From: Terriglobales bacterium
Lineage (GTDB): Bacteria > Acidobacteriota > Terriglobia > Terriglobales > Acidobacteriaceae
DNA length: 33,573 nucleotides
Direction of reading: 5' to 3'
Assembly (NCBI GenBank): GCA_035561515.1
Contig: DATMXP010000048.1
Span: forward strand, 1 to 33,573
Positions 1-6,678 of the stretch are shown here, in pieces (the stretch's first letter is position 1; each line of letters begins with the position of its first letter). The notes beneath the pieces were generated by a model. It was not told the DNA's origin. It did no database searches and worked only from the letters and a program-made list of their open reading frames with translations. The position numbers were made by a program, and so were the translations under genes.

Positions 1-130
1 CGGGGTTTCCGGGGAGGAGATAGGTGTCGTGAATGCGCTGGTGGTGGTAGCAGAAGTCGTGCTTCAGCATGGCGGGCGAGCCGCAACGGTGTCCGTCGTC
101 GATGAGGTGCTGGCACTGGCGTTGGTTCAT
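1..130 (-). CDS. Small Cys/His-rich protein, 3' part cut by window edge
   Basis: The minus strand opens with ATG at 130-128 and stays open for 43 codons to the window edge. A good Shine-Dalgarno (GAGGAG-like, complement of about 137-142) lies some 8 bases upstream. The visible protein begins MNQRQCQHLIDDGHRCGSP and then has a FCYHHQR stretch, giving the spacing C-x9-C-x10-C-x2-H, which looks like a small zinc-binding module. I recall short proteins of this style recurring in acidobacterial genomes, but I know of no function. The stop codon is outside the window, so length and C-terminal domain are unknown. The overlapping plus-strand reading frame (29-259) has no comparable start signal and I treat it as a shadow. 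Confidence 0.6.
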   Translation of the reverse strand, partial: MNQRQCQHLIDDGHRCGSPAMLKHDFCYHHQRIHDTYLLPGNP

Positions 131-622
131 GTTGGTTTCTCCTCGGTTAGTCCTTTTTGCTTTCGTTGTTCCTTTGTGTGGGCACAGAGGTCGGCGACCC
201 TCCCCCGGTGGGGGAACGCAGAATCAATGATTTGCGTGAGGGGATCTCGAGACCGGTGATGCAAACAAAAGGGTTAAGTTAAAGAATCACAGAAATTGTC
301 AGTTGTGAGTGAAAACAAAGCCAAGAGCCGTGGACAAGAGTTGTCCGCGCTCAACCACCTACATTTTTAGAGTAGCAAGTTGGCAGGGAGGATCATGCCA
401 GTAGTTTGAAATTTATATTTGCCGTTAAATCAAGAACTTACGTCGAAATGGAGGCGTGGACCCCCTTGACATCAATTTTCCCGAAATGGAATGGCGATTG
501 TGATGGATCGACAACAGTGGATTTTTTGGGCTATCTGCGGGTAACGGTCAACTCGACCAGGTGATCGGAGGCGCCACAGTACTCAACGATCTCTGGCGAT
601 ATGTGCCGTAGTTTCGGCGAGA
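131..622. other. 492-bp gene-poor region with small inverted repeats
   Basis: No convincing gene, tRNA or RNA family is seen. The stretch holds the leader of the truncated minus-strand gene and the 3' flank of the glycosylase gene. Small symmetric elements are present: TCCCCC/GGGGGA around a 3-base loop at 201-215, GGACAA/TTGTCC around GAG at 332-346, and TGGCA/TGCCA with a 10-base spacer at 381-400 next to an AT-rich block (407-430). The 381-400 element could be an operator. Base composition drops towards AT between about 360 and 490, as expected for regulatory DNA. Confidence 0.45.
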
Positions 623-1522
623 TTAACGGCGTTTCAGGGCCTCGAGTTCGTCCATGGTGCGGGGCCAGTCGGATTTGAGTAGCCGGGAGAGGCTGCGGTC
701 GGCGAGGAGTTTGCCCCCGGTCTGGCAACGAGGGCAGTAGTTGGTTTCGTTGTCGGCGTAACGAATGCGTTGGATCTTTTCTCCGCACCGCGGACAGGGT
801 TGACCGTAGCGTCCGTGGACTGCCATCTCGGCACGAAATGCCGTGACTTTCTCCGGGAAGCCTTTGTCGGCCTCGGTGCGGAGGCGTGCAATCCACGCAT
901 TAAGCGTTTCGCGCGTGGCGCTAAACAGACGCTGCCATTCTTCGGATTTCAACTTCTGCGTCAGAGTGACGGGCGACAACTGGGCGGAGTGCAGTATCTC
1001 GTCTGAATAAGCGTTGCCGATGCCGCTTAGGATACGCGGATCGGTGAGTGCACGTTTAAGCGTGCGGTTTTCGAAGGCGAGTGCGGTGCGAAATGCGTCG
1101 AGGTCGGCGGTGAAGACGTCAATTCCCCCGGGATCCAGCGCGTTCAGGGACGCTTCGCCTTCAACCAGGTGGAGCGATGCGCGACGGCGTGTACCGGCTT
1201 CGGTGAGAACGAGAGAGCCGGTGGGGAAGTCGAAGGCGGCAAGGTTTTGGCGTCCGCCGAGTTTTGCTCCGAGGGAACGCCAGTGCAGGCGTCCGGCGAT
1301 CATCAGGTGAAGGACGAGCCAGAGATCGCCGTCGAGCCCGATGACGATGCGCTTGCCTAGTCGACGAAGTTCGCGAACGGTGCGGCCTTCGGCGGATTCC
1401 AGCGGCGGGTCAACAGTGCGAAGCAGGAAAGGGCTGGCGAGTCGAACATGGTCGAGCTTCTGGCCAACGATACGCGACTGGAGCGCATAAGTGTAGGCGA
1501 GGATGTCGGGAAGCTCGGGCAT
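623..1522 (-). CDS. Fpg/Nei-family DNA glycosylase/AP lyase
   Basis: Base-excision repair enzyme that removes oxidised bases and cleaves the abasic strand. The protein must begin MPELPD because Pro2 is the catalytic nucleophile and Glu3 the general acid of the family; this fixes the start at 1522 and excludes the 25-codon upstream extension. It is 299 residues, slightly longer than typical Fpg (about 270). Domains: N-terminal beta-sandwich (about 1-130), helix-two-turns-helix with a GIGNAYSDEIL segment (the Fpg-type GIGN motif), and a C-terminal zinc finger (CPRCG ... YCPRCQ). A further tail of about 30 residues follows the finger, ending in a basic ALKRR. It is transcribed alone, divergent from the electron-transfer cluster. 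Substrate preference (8-oxoG as in MutM or oxidised pyrimidines as in Nei) cannot be decided here, so I give no symbol. Confidence 0.9.
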   Translation of the reverse strand: MPELPDILAYTYALQSRIVGQKLDHVRLASPFLLRTVDPPLESAEGRTVRELRRLGKRIVIGLDGDLWLVLHLMIAGRLHWRSLGAKLGGRQNLAAFDFPTGSLVLTEAGTRRRASLHLVEGEASLNALDPGGIDVFTADLDAFRTALAFENRTLKRALTDPRILSGIGNAYSDEILHSAQLSPVTLTQKLKSEEWQRLFSATRETLNAWIARLRTEADKGFPEKVTAFRAEMAVHGRYGQPCPRCGEKIQRIRYADNETNYCPRCQTGGKLLADRSLSRLLKSDWPRTMDELEALKRR

Positions 1523-1661
1523 GCGAAGAGTGTAATCGTGTAAATACCAATTAGGTAAGTGATACGCGGAGCTGTGAGCAGGCACGTATGTCGGCAACTA
1601 ATGTCCGGTGACCCAAAGTAATTACGTGCACGCTTCGCACTGCTGCAAAATGCATCACGCC

Positions 1662-1676
1662 ACTGCAATGTGCAGT
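1662..1676 (+). other. Short hairpin followed by T-run upstream of the GcvH-like gene
   Basis: ACTGCA (1662-1667), loop ATG, TGCAGT (1671-1676), then TTT. It looks like a miniature terminator or attenuator on the plus strand, yet no plus-strand gene lies before it. It sits in the 273-bp divergent region between the glycosylase and the electron-transfer cluster, which otherwise shows no clear promoter to me. Confidence 0.25.
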
Positions 1677-1795
1677 TTTCGTTGTGATCTCAGAACGGGA
1701 CCAGCATGTAAGTTCTTTGTAATCAATAGCTCAAAATCCTCAGACAATTGCCCCCGGCGTGCACTACCTAGTGGCGAAGACGTTCGGAGGCAATT

Positions 1796-2461
1796 ATGTC
1801 GATACTATTTGTTCTTCTTACTTTCCTCGTAGTGATTACCGTCAGCTACTTCGTGCGCCATGGGCAACTGCCAGCGCAGGTGGCTGAAGTTCCGTCCGAC
1901 GCACTGCCTGTTAGCCCTGTGATGATGAAAGAAGGCGCTTTCGAAATGCCGAAGGGCTTCTGCTTTCATCCGGGACACACCTGGGTTTATGACGAAGGCC
2001 GTCAGAACGCACGCATTGGCCTGGACAGCTTTGCCGGAAAGGTTTTCGGCAAGATCGACCGCATTGAAGTCGCAAACCTGAATCGCTGGGTGCGTCAGGG
2101 ACAGAAGGTGTGCACGATCAGCAGTGGGGGATCGACCGCGGAGATTCTGTCTCCGGTGGAAGGCGTAGTGGTGTCGGTAAACCATGAAGTGCTGAAGGAC
2201 CCGGGCCTGATCCAGAAGGATCCGTACAAAGAAGGCTGGGTGTGCGTGATCAAGGCACCGGACCTGGAGATCAACACGAAGAACCTGTTGCAGGGCGGAA
2301 TGATTGGCATGTGGATGCAGAACTCGCTGAAGCGGCTGCAGGCATATGCGGCCCCTCTCGGTGCGGCCGCAGCGGACGGTGGTCTCCCCGTTGACGGCCT
2401 GCTCGCGCACCTCGACCCGAATGCTCGGCGCGAAATGATTCGCGAATTCTTCTTGAATTAG
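1796..2461 (+). CDS. Membrane-anchored GcvH-like (lipoyl-fold) protein without lipoyl lysine
   Basis: Residues 3-20 form one hydrophobic helix (MSILFVLLTFLVVITVSYF), followed by Arg-His, then a linker and a GcvH/biotinyl-lipoyl-type domain at about 52-165. The H-protein pattern is visible: FHPGHTWVY matches the family's HEW start, ARIGLDSFAGKVFG matches the VGIT-FA-LG segment, and LSPVEGVVVSVN matches the Y-(A/S)PV-G-VV-VN strand. Aligned from that strand, the position of the lipoylated Lys is Gly112 (context SSGGSTAEI), so normal lipoylation looks impossible. A C-terminal extension (about 166-221) follows, unlike free H-protein of about 130 residues. The start has a good GGAGG site. It is first gene of a cluster with HybA-like, HybB-like and GDH-like proteins, so a structural or docking part in a membrane redox complex is more likely than glycine cleavage. 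No gcvT or gcvP is nearby. Confidence 0.8.
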   Translation: MSILFVLLTFLVVITVSYFVRHGQLPAQVAEVPSDALPVSPVMMKEGAFEMPKGFCFHPGHTWVYDEGRQNARIGLDSFAGKVFGKIDRIEVANLNRWVRQGQKVCTISSGGSTAEILSPVEGVVVSVNHEVLKDPGLIQKDPYKEGWVCVIKAPDLEINTKNLLQGGMIGMWMQNSLKRLQAYAAPLGAAAADGGLPVDGLLAHLDPNARREMIREFFLN

Positions 2462-2488
2462 CAGAGCGAAGGGACCTGGGAGATGACA

Positions 2489-3271
2489 ATGGCCACGAAT
2501 AAGAAAGCCCTGCTGATCGATATCACGAAATGCATTGGATGCCAGGCCTGCGCCGGCGCCTGCAAAGAGGCGCATGGGGTAACCGGGGATCCGGAACCGA
2601 AACTCAGTGAAACGGCGTTAACCGTGGTGCAGGACAAGAACGGGAAGTTCGTCCGCAAGCAGTGCCTGCATTGCGAACAGCCGGCTTGTGGATCGGCGTG
2701 CCTGGTTGGCGCGATCACGAAGACCGCTGCTGGTCCGGTGGTTTACGACAAGAGCAAGTGCGTGGGATGCCGATACTGCATGATCGCGTGTCCGCATAGC
2801 GTGCCGCGGTACGAATGGTCGAAGCTGGCGCCGTATATGAAAAAGTGCGACATGTGCTACGACAAGCGCGTGTCGAAGGGCCAACCGACAGCATGCGCGG
2901 AAGCATGTCCGGTGGGCGCAACAATCTTCGGCGATCGCGACGAGATGCTGAGGGAAGCTCGCCGTCGCATCCTCGACGACCCGAAATACGTGCCGCATAT
3001 CTATGGCGAACGCGAGTATGGCGGCGCCTCGATGCTGTTCCTTTCCGACGTGGAATTCGAGAAGCTTGGCTTCATGATTCCGCCGACAGAAGCGCCGTTG
3101 CCAGAAGTATCGAAGGCGGCGCTCGATGAGGCACCGATGGTGGTGCTGGTCGGCGGCACTATGCTGGCTGGGCTGTATTGGATCACCAATCGTCGCCGCG
3201 AAGTGCTGCTGGCGGAGGCGCAGAAGAAAACGTTGAAGTTCCCGGTTGGGGACGAGGAGGAGAGGAGCTAG
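2489..3271 (+). CDS. HybA-like ferredoxin subunit with four 4Fe-4S sites and C-terminal membrane helix
   Basis: Electron-transfer subunit of the HybA/HmcB/DmsB class. Sixteen cysteines fall in four groups (residues 15-25, 59-71, 91-101 and 120-140 from the start used here), for example CIGCQACAGACK and CVGCRYCMIACP, so four cubane clusters are expected. Residues 217-233 are hydrophobic (one membrane helix), followed by NRRR. The ATG at 2483 sits directly against the GGGAG sequence, while ATG 2489 has it at a proper distance, so I chose 2489; the difference is two residues. Unlike many HybA proteins there is no Tat signal: the protein starts MATNKKALLIDITK and runs straight into the first cluster. 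Two bases separate its stop from the HybB-like start, so the two are certainly coupled. Confidence 0.9.
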   Translation: MATNKKALLIDITKCIGCQACAGACKEAHGVTGDPEPKLSETALTVVQDKNGKFVRKQCLHCEQPACGSACLVGAITKTAAGPVVYDKSKCVGCRYCMIACPHSVPRYEWSKLAPYMKKCDMCYDKRVSKGQPTACAEACPVGATIFGDRDEMLREARRRILDDPKYVPHIYGEREYGGASMLFLSDVEFEKLGFMIPPTEAPLPEVSKAALDEAPMVVLVGGTMLAGLYWITNRRREVLLAEAQKKTLKFPVGDEEERS

Positions 3272-3273
3272 CC

Positions 3274-4458
3274 ATGCCGGAAACTAAAACGAAGAAACCG
3301 ATCATAACTGTCTGGCGCGTGATTCTGGGCGTGATCTTCCTGGCGGGCGCATACGCAACGTACCTGAGGTTCGTAGTCGGATGGAGCGCCGCTACGAACC
3401 TCAGCGATGCGCAGCCGTGGGGCATGTGGGTCGGCGTGGCAACACTGTGCGGAGTTGGACTTTCCGCCGGTGGGTTCGCGACGGCCGCTGCCGTGTATCT
3501 GCTGGGGATGGAGCGGTATCGTCCCATCGCACGGGCCGCCGTCCTGGTGGCGTTTCTTGGATATGTATCGGTGTGTGTCGGATATGCCTACGAGCTCGGA
3601 CTGCCCTGGCTGTTCTGGCACGCGCTCATTTACTGGAACCCCAAATCGGTCCTCTTCGATGTGATGTTCTGCATCCTGGCGTACACGACGGTGCTGACGA
3701 TTGAAGTATCGCCGGCAATCGTGGAGAGACTGCCGTTCAACGGGTTCAAGAAAACGTATATGCACTGGCATCACAGGCTCGCCACGGCAGTGGTCTTGGC
3801 AGGCGTGTTGTTGTCGTCGATGCACCAGTCGTACCTGGGCGGCTTGTTCCTCATCTTTCGGGACAAGATGTATCCGCTGTGGTACACGCCGGCGCTGACG
3901 ACGATGTTCTACCTGTCGGCAATCCCGGCTGGCCTGGCGATGGTGATCATTACGCTCTACCTTTGCAATCGCTCGCTTGGCACGAAAGTGGATCCGAAGA
4001 TACTGAAGGAAGTGGCGTGGGTGATTTCTCCGATGCTGATCCTGTATTTCGTGTGGCGGATGGTTGACCTGGTAAAGCATGGCGGTGGTCCGTATTTGTT
4101 CAAACCGACCAGCGAAGCAGCGTACTTCTGGCTAGAGATGGCGCTGTTCGTTTTCCTGCCGGTGTTCATGCTGAATAACCGGTGGGTGATGAACCGTCCG
4201 GAAGGCGTTTACTGGTCAAGCGCGGTGGTGATCGCGGGATTTATCACGAACCGCGTGAACGTTTCGATCAACGCCCTGGAACGCGCAACGCAGGCTAATT
4301 ACATACCGAAGTGGCCGGAGATGGCCGTGACGGTAATGCTGGTTACGTGCGCGATCCTGGCCTTCCGCTATGCCGTGATTTATCTGGACATTCTGCCGAA
4401 GAAAGCGAAAAGCACGCGTAAGTGGCTGGCGAATGCCGGAGTGGCGGCTAACGCGTAG
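3274..4458 (+). CDS. HybB/NrfD-type polytopic membrane quinone-interacting subunit
   Basis: NrfD/PsrC-family protein of 394 residues with about ten hydrophobic segments. It carries HybB-like stretches: PWGMWVGVATLCGVGLSAGG, then PWLFWHALIYWNPKSVLFD and an EVSPAIVERLPF segment, closely resembling E. coli HybB. Family members pass electrons between menaquinone in the membrane and a partner ferredoxin subunit, here surely the HybA-like protein immediately upstream (2-bp gap). The start at 3274 (MPETKTKKP) has GAGGAG/GGAG just upstream; a frame extension back to 3178 overlaps the previous gene and is rejected. No hydrogenase, molybdopterin or cytochrome c catalytic subunit lies nearby, so the electron donor or acceptor of this module is unknown. 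Confidence 0.9.
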   Translation: MPETKTKKPIITVWRVILGVIFLAGAYATYLRFVVGWSAATNLSDAQPWGMWVGVATLCGVGLSAGGFATAAAVYLLGMERYRPIARAAVLVAFLGYVSVCVGYAYELGLPWLFWHALIYWNPKSVLFDVMFCILAYTTVLTIEVSPAIVERLPFNGFKKTYMHWHHRLATAVVLAGVLLSSMHQSYLGGLFLIFRDKMYPLWYTPALTTMFYLSAIPAGLAMVIITLYLCNRSLGTKVDPKILKEVAWVISPMLILYFVWRMVDLVKHGGGPYLFKPTSEAAYFWLEMALFVFLPVFMLNNRWVMNRPEGVYWSSAVVIAGFITNRVNVSINALERATQANYIPKWPEMAVTVMLVTCAILAFRYAVIYLDILPKKAKSTRKWLANAGVAANA

Positions 4459-4475
4459 TTCGAAGTGTAGAGGAG

Positions 4476-4534
4476 CGCCTGGCCAACCAGCCGGGCGTTA
4501 CGAGGCGGAGGGCCGTTAGGGGGCCACTCCGCCT
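4476..4534 (+). repeat. Two tandem hairpins between the NrfD-like and GDH-like genes
   Basis: First hairpin: CGCCTGGC (4476-4483) with GCCGGGCG (4490-4497), one G-T pair, 6-base loop. Second: AGGCGGAG (4503-4510) with CTCCGCCT (4527-4534), with an inner GGCC/GGCC pairing. No T-run follows either, so they are poor intrinsic terminators; mRNA processing or stabilisation that gives different levels of the genes before and after is a possible role. Confidence 0.5.
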
Positions 4535-4553
4535 GTCTTGCAAGGGGAAGGCA

Positions 4554-5756
4554 ATGACTATCGCGGAAATCGAATCGACTCCGGAATTACTGGTTGCGCA
4601 GGAACTCGAAGAAGCCGCGCGGTTCCTGGACGTGGAGCCGTGGATCGTGCAGCGATTGCATCAGCCGGAGAGGGAAGTCCATCTGAATCTGCAGATCAAA
4701 GGAGACGATGGGCGTCCTTTGATGCTGAAGGCGGTCAGGGTCCAGCATTCATCCGTACGTGGGCCGTCCATGGGTCCGATAATTTTCTCGAAAACGATGA
4801 GCGTGGCGGATGTCCGTGCGCTCGCAATGCGGCTGACATGGCGCTGGGCGTTGTGGGAGATGCCATTCGGAGGAGCGGCGGGGATGGTCAGCGCGGATGT
4901 GAATGACCTGTCGGAGAGTGAGCTGAAGTCGGTCGTTGCGGCGTATGTGCAGGCTTTGCGCGGGACGATTGGATATGACGCAGATGTACTGACACCGAGC
5001 GAGACATTGCCGTCGCAAGTGATGGCATGGGCGCTGGCAGCGATGGGGACGCATCGTGGGGCAATGGCGAGTGTGACTGGCAAGCCGTCGGCACTGCAGG
5101 GAATTGGAAGACATGAGATTGCCGGTAAGTTCGTCCGCGATTTGATTCGAACCGCTCTGCGCGACCAAGGCGAGGATTTAATTGGAAAAAAGGTAGTGGT
5201 GGTCGGGTTCGATGCGCAGGCACAGGCGGTCGCAGCCGAATTGCAGATGGCTGGGGCAAACGTGATCGCGGTGGCGGATTCTTCGGGCGCGGTACTGCGT
5301 CATGCCGGCCTAAATGTGGAGATGCTGCGCAATCACGTGGCGAAAGAGGGTGTGGTGTTCGGGTTCAACGAAGGCGACTCCGTCACGTTTGATGCCATGG
5401 TGAAAGATGCATGCGATGTGTTGATCCTGGCGGATGGTGAAGAACTGGTATTGCGGCCGAATACTCGCTGGGTGGTTGAGGAGCGCGGGATCATGTCGAC
5501 GGAAAATGCCGGCCATGCCGCGGTAATCCCGCATGTGCTGGCGGGTTTTGGAACCGGATTCGCAGACTTTCTAGAGTGGCGGAAGTCGGCATGTGGCACG
5601 TTGACGGATCTGGACACAGTGCGTGAGATGAGGGCGCATGTGAGGCATACGTGGAAGGAAGTGAACACCTATGCGCGCGCTCAGCAGATGTCGTGGAAGG
5701 ACGCTGCCGTAATCATCGGTATGGGCCGAGTTGCAAATGCAATGAGAAGTTTGTAA
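4554..5756 (+). CDS. Glutamate-dehydrogenase-like protein with lost catalytic residues (probable pseudoenzyme)
   Basis: Whole-length match in layout to the Glu/Leu/Phe/Val dehydrogenase family (400 residues): dimerisation/substrate domain to about 190, Rossmann domain about 205-340, C-terminal helices. Conserved landmarks remain (VQHSSVRGP near 63-71, VRALAMRLTW 87-96, VTGKPSALQG about 181). Key residues do not: the substrate Lys of the GP-x-KGG-x-R motif is Met73, followed by Gly-Pro; the catalytic Lys of PYGG-x-KGG is Ala109 (PFGGAAGM); the catalytic Asp of APD is Ser149 (TPSETLPSQVMAW); and the dinucleotide loop GFGNVG has become GFDAQA. It should therefore not oxidise glutamate. A strong AAGGGGAAGG site supports the start. 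It follows the HybB-like gene by 95 bp with two hairpins between, and the terminator comes directly after, so it belongs to the same cluster, perhaps as a scaffold or sensor. Confidence 0.85.
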   Translation: MTIAEIESTPELLVAQELEEAARFLDVEPWIVQRLHQPEREVHLNLQIKGDDGRPLMLKAVRVQHSSVRGPSMGPIIFSKTMSVADVRALAMRLTWRWALWEMPFGGAAGMVSADVNDLSESELKSVVAAYVQALRGTIGYDADVLTPSETLPSQVMAWALAAMGTHRGAMASVTGKPSALQGIGRHEIAGKFVRDLIRTALRDQGEDLIGKKVVVVGFDAQAQAVAAELQMAGANVIAVADSSGAVLRHAGLNVEMLRNHVAKEGVVFGFNEGDSVTFDAMVKDACDVLILADGEELVLRPNTRWVVEERGIMSTENAGHAAVIPHVLAGFGTGFADFLEWRKSACGTLTDLDTVREMRAHVRHTWKEVNTYARAQQMSWKDAAVIIGMGRVANAMRSL

Positions 5757-5774
5757 CGACCTCCTGAAGACTGA

Positions 5775-5804
5775 AGCCGCAGCTCGATGGCTGCGGCTCT
5801 TTTT
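5775..5804 (+). terminator. Intrinsic terminator of the HybAB-like/GDH-like cluster
   Basis: A perfect 9-bp stem, AGCCGCAGC (5775-5783) with GCTGCGGCT (5790-5798), 6-base loop, followed by CTTTTTCTT. It begins 18 bases after the GDH-like stop codon and precedes the convergent isomerase gene. Confidence 0.9.
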
Positions 5805-5817
5805 CTTGGCAAGGACT

Positions 5818-6678
5818 CTACACGTTCGCCATGCCGGCCAGCACTCCTCGCATGTAGGCAAAACTGGCAATTACGCCGGGCATGGGATCGTCGGCGTGGA
5901 CTTCGTATTCAAGATCGACGAAGCCCTGGTACCTGGCGGCAATCAGCGCTTCGAAGATCTGCTTGACCGGTATTTTGCCGTCGCCGACTGCGACCTGGCT
6001 GTCCTTGTTGTGGAAGTCGGTGAGGTCCTTCATGTGGACGTTGAACAGCCGAGGGCCGACCTTATGGATGGCTTCGATAACATCGGTGCCTGCGCGCACG
6101 GTGTGGCCGACGTCGATGCAGCACCCAATTCGCGGGTCCATGGATTGGATGTCTTTGAGGATATCGAGCGGTGAAGGCCAGAGCTTGTCTTCCGGTCCGT
6201 GATTGTGGATGGCGATGCGAATGTCGTATTGCTTCGCGAATCGCTCAATGCGTGGCAGCGTCTGTGGTGTGGGATCGCCTGCAACGATGACGTTGATGCC
6301 GGCTCGTTTGCAGTAGTCGAATTTGCCGCGGATGTCGTCATCGTCGTCTTTTGGGAAATAAATAGCTCCCGCCGCATGGAGCTTGATGCCAGCGGCAGCA
6401 TAGTCGGCGAGCGCCGCCTGTTGTGCCTGCGGATCCATCGGCAGATGATCTTTTACGTCCTTGGCATTCATCTCGAGCACGTTGAGCTGCTTCATAAAAG
6501 AGATCAACTGAGCACGGTTGAAGTTGCGGAACGTGTAGGTGGCGAGCCCAAGACGGATGGGAGTGTCTGATCGTTTTGACGTTTGGGCGAACGAGCCGTG
6601 CGGGAGAGCCGTAGCGCCTGCCACGAGGACCCCGGTTCGGATGAAGTCACGACGCGTGTGAGTGGAGATTCTAGACAT
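5818..6678 (-). CDS. Tat-exported sugar phosphate isomerase/epimerase-like TIM barrel
   Basis: Residues 1-32 are a twin-arginine signal (HTRRDFIRTG, hydrophobic stretch, FAQ cleavage region). The rest is an AP-endonuclease-2/xylose-isomerase-like TIM barrel: LGLATYTFRN at the first strand, AIHNHG (156-161), CIDVGHT (187-193), FNVHMKD (212-218) and VDLEYE (254-259). Asp189, His215 and Glu257 are the expected metal ligands of this family. It acts in the periplasm on a carbohydrate not identifiable from sequence. The start overlaps the end of the Gfo/Idh/MocA gene by 8 bases, so the pair is translationally coupled and probably works on one substrate. The terminator of the opposite cluster lies between the two convergent stops. 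Confidence 0.85.
   Translation of the reverse strand: MSRISTHTRRDFIRTGVLVAGATALPHGSFAQTSKRSDTPIRLGLATYTFRNFNRAQLISFMKQLNVLEMNAKDVKDHLPMDPQAQQAALADYAAAGIKLHAAGAIYFPKDDDDDIRGKFDYCKRAGINVIVAGDPTPQTLPRIERFAKQYDIRIAIHNHGPEDKLWPSPLDILKDIQSMDPRIGCCIDVGHTVRAGTDVIEAIHKVGPRLFNVHMKDLTDFHNKDSQVAVGDGKIPVKQIFEALIAARYQGFVDLEYEVHADDPMPGVIASFAYMRGVLAGMANV

Noticed and set aside
29..259. Plus-strand frame of 76 codons
   Set aside because: It lies over the well-supported minus-strand Cys/His gene, has no ribosome site and no recognisable protein features.
381..400. Possible sigma-54 promoter (minus-strand TGGCAT-N5 pattern)
   Set aside because: The -12 GC is missing (TCCC instead of TTGC), so only a palindrome is recorded.
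466..494. TTGACA at 466-471 as a promoter
   Set aside because: No acceptable -10 at 16-18 bases and no plus-strand gene downstream.
531..896. Minus-strand frame of 121 codons overlapping the glycosylase 3' end
   Set aside because: Composition rich in Arg/Pro/His, typical of a shadow frame in high-GC DNA; the glycosylase frame is certain.
1805..2575. Long minus-strand frame (256 codons) opposite the GcvH-like gene
   Set aside because: Antisense shadow with His/Arg-rich nonsense composition; the plus-strand protein has family motifs and a ribosome site.
3268..4080. Minus-strand frame of 270 codons opposite the NrfD-like gene
   Set aside because: Antisense of a membrane protein gene; the polar, His/Gln/Arg-rich product matches no family.
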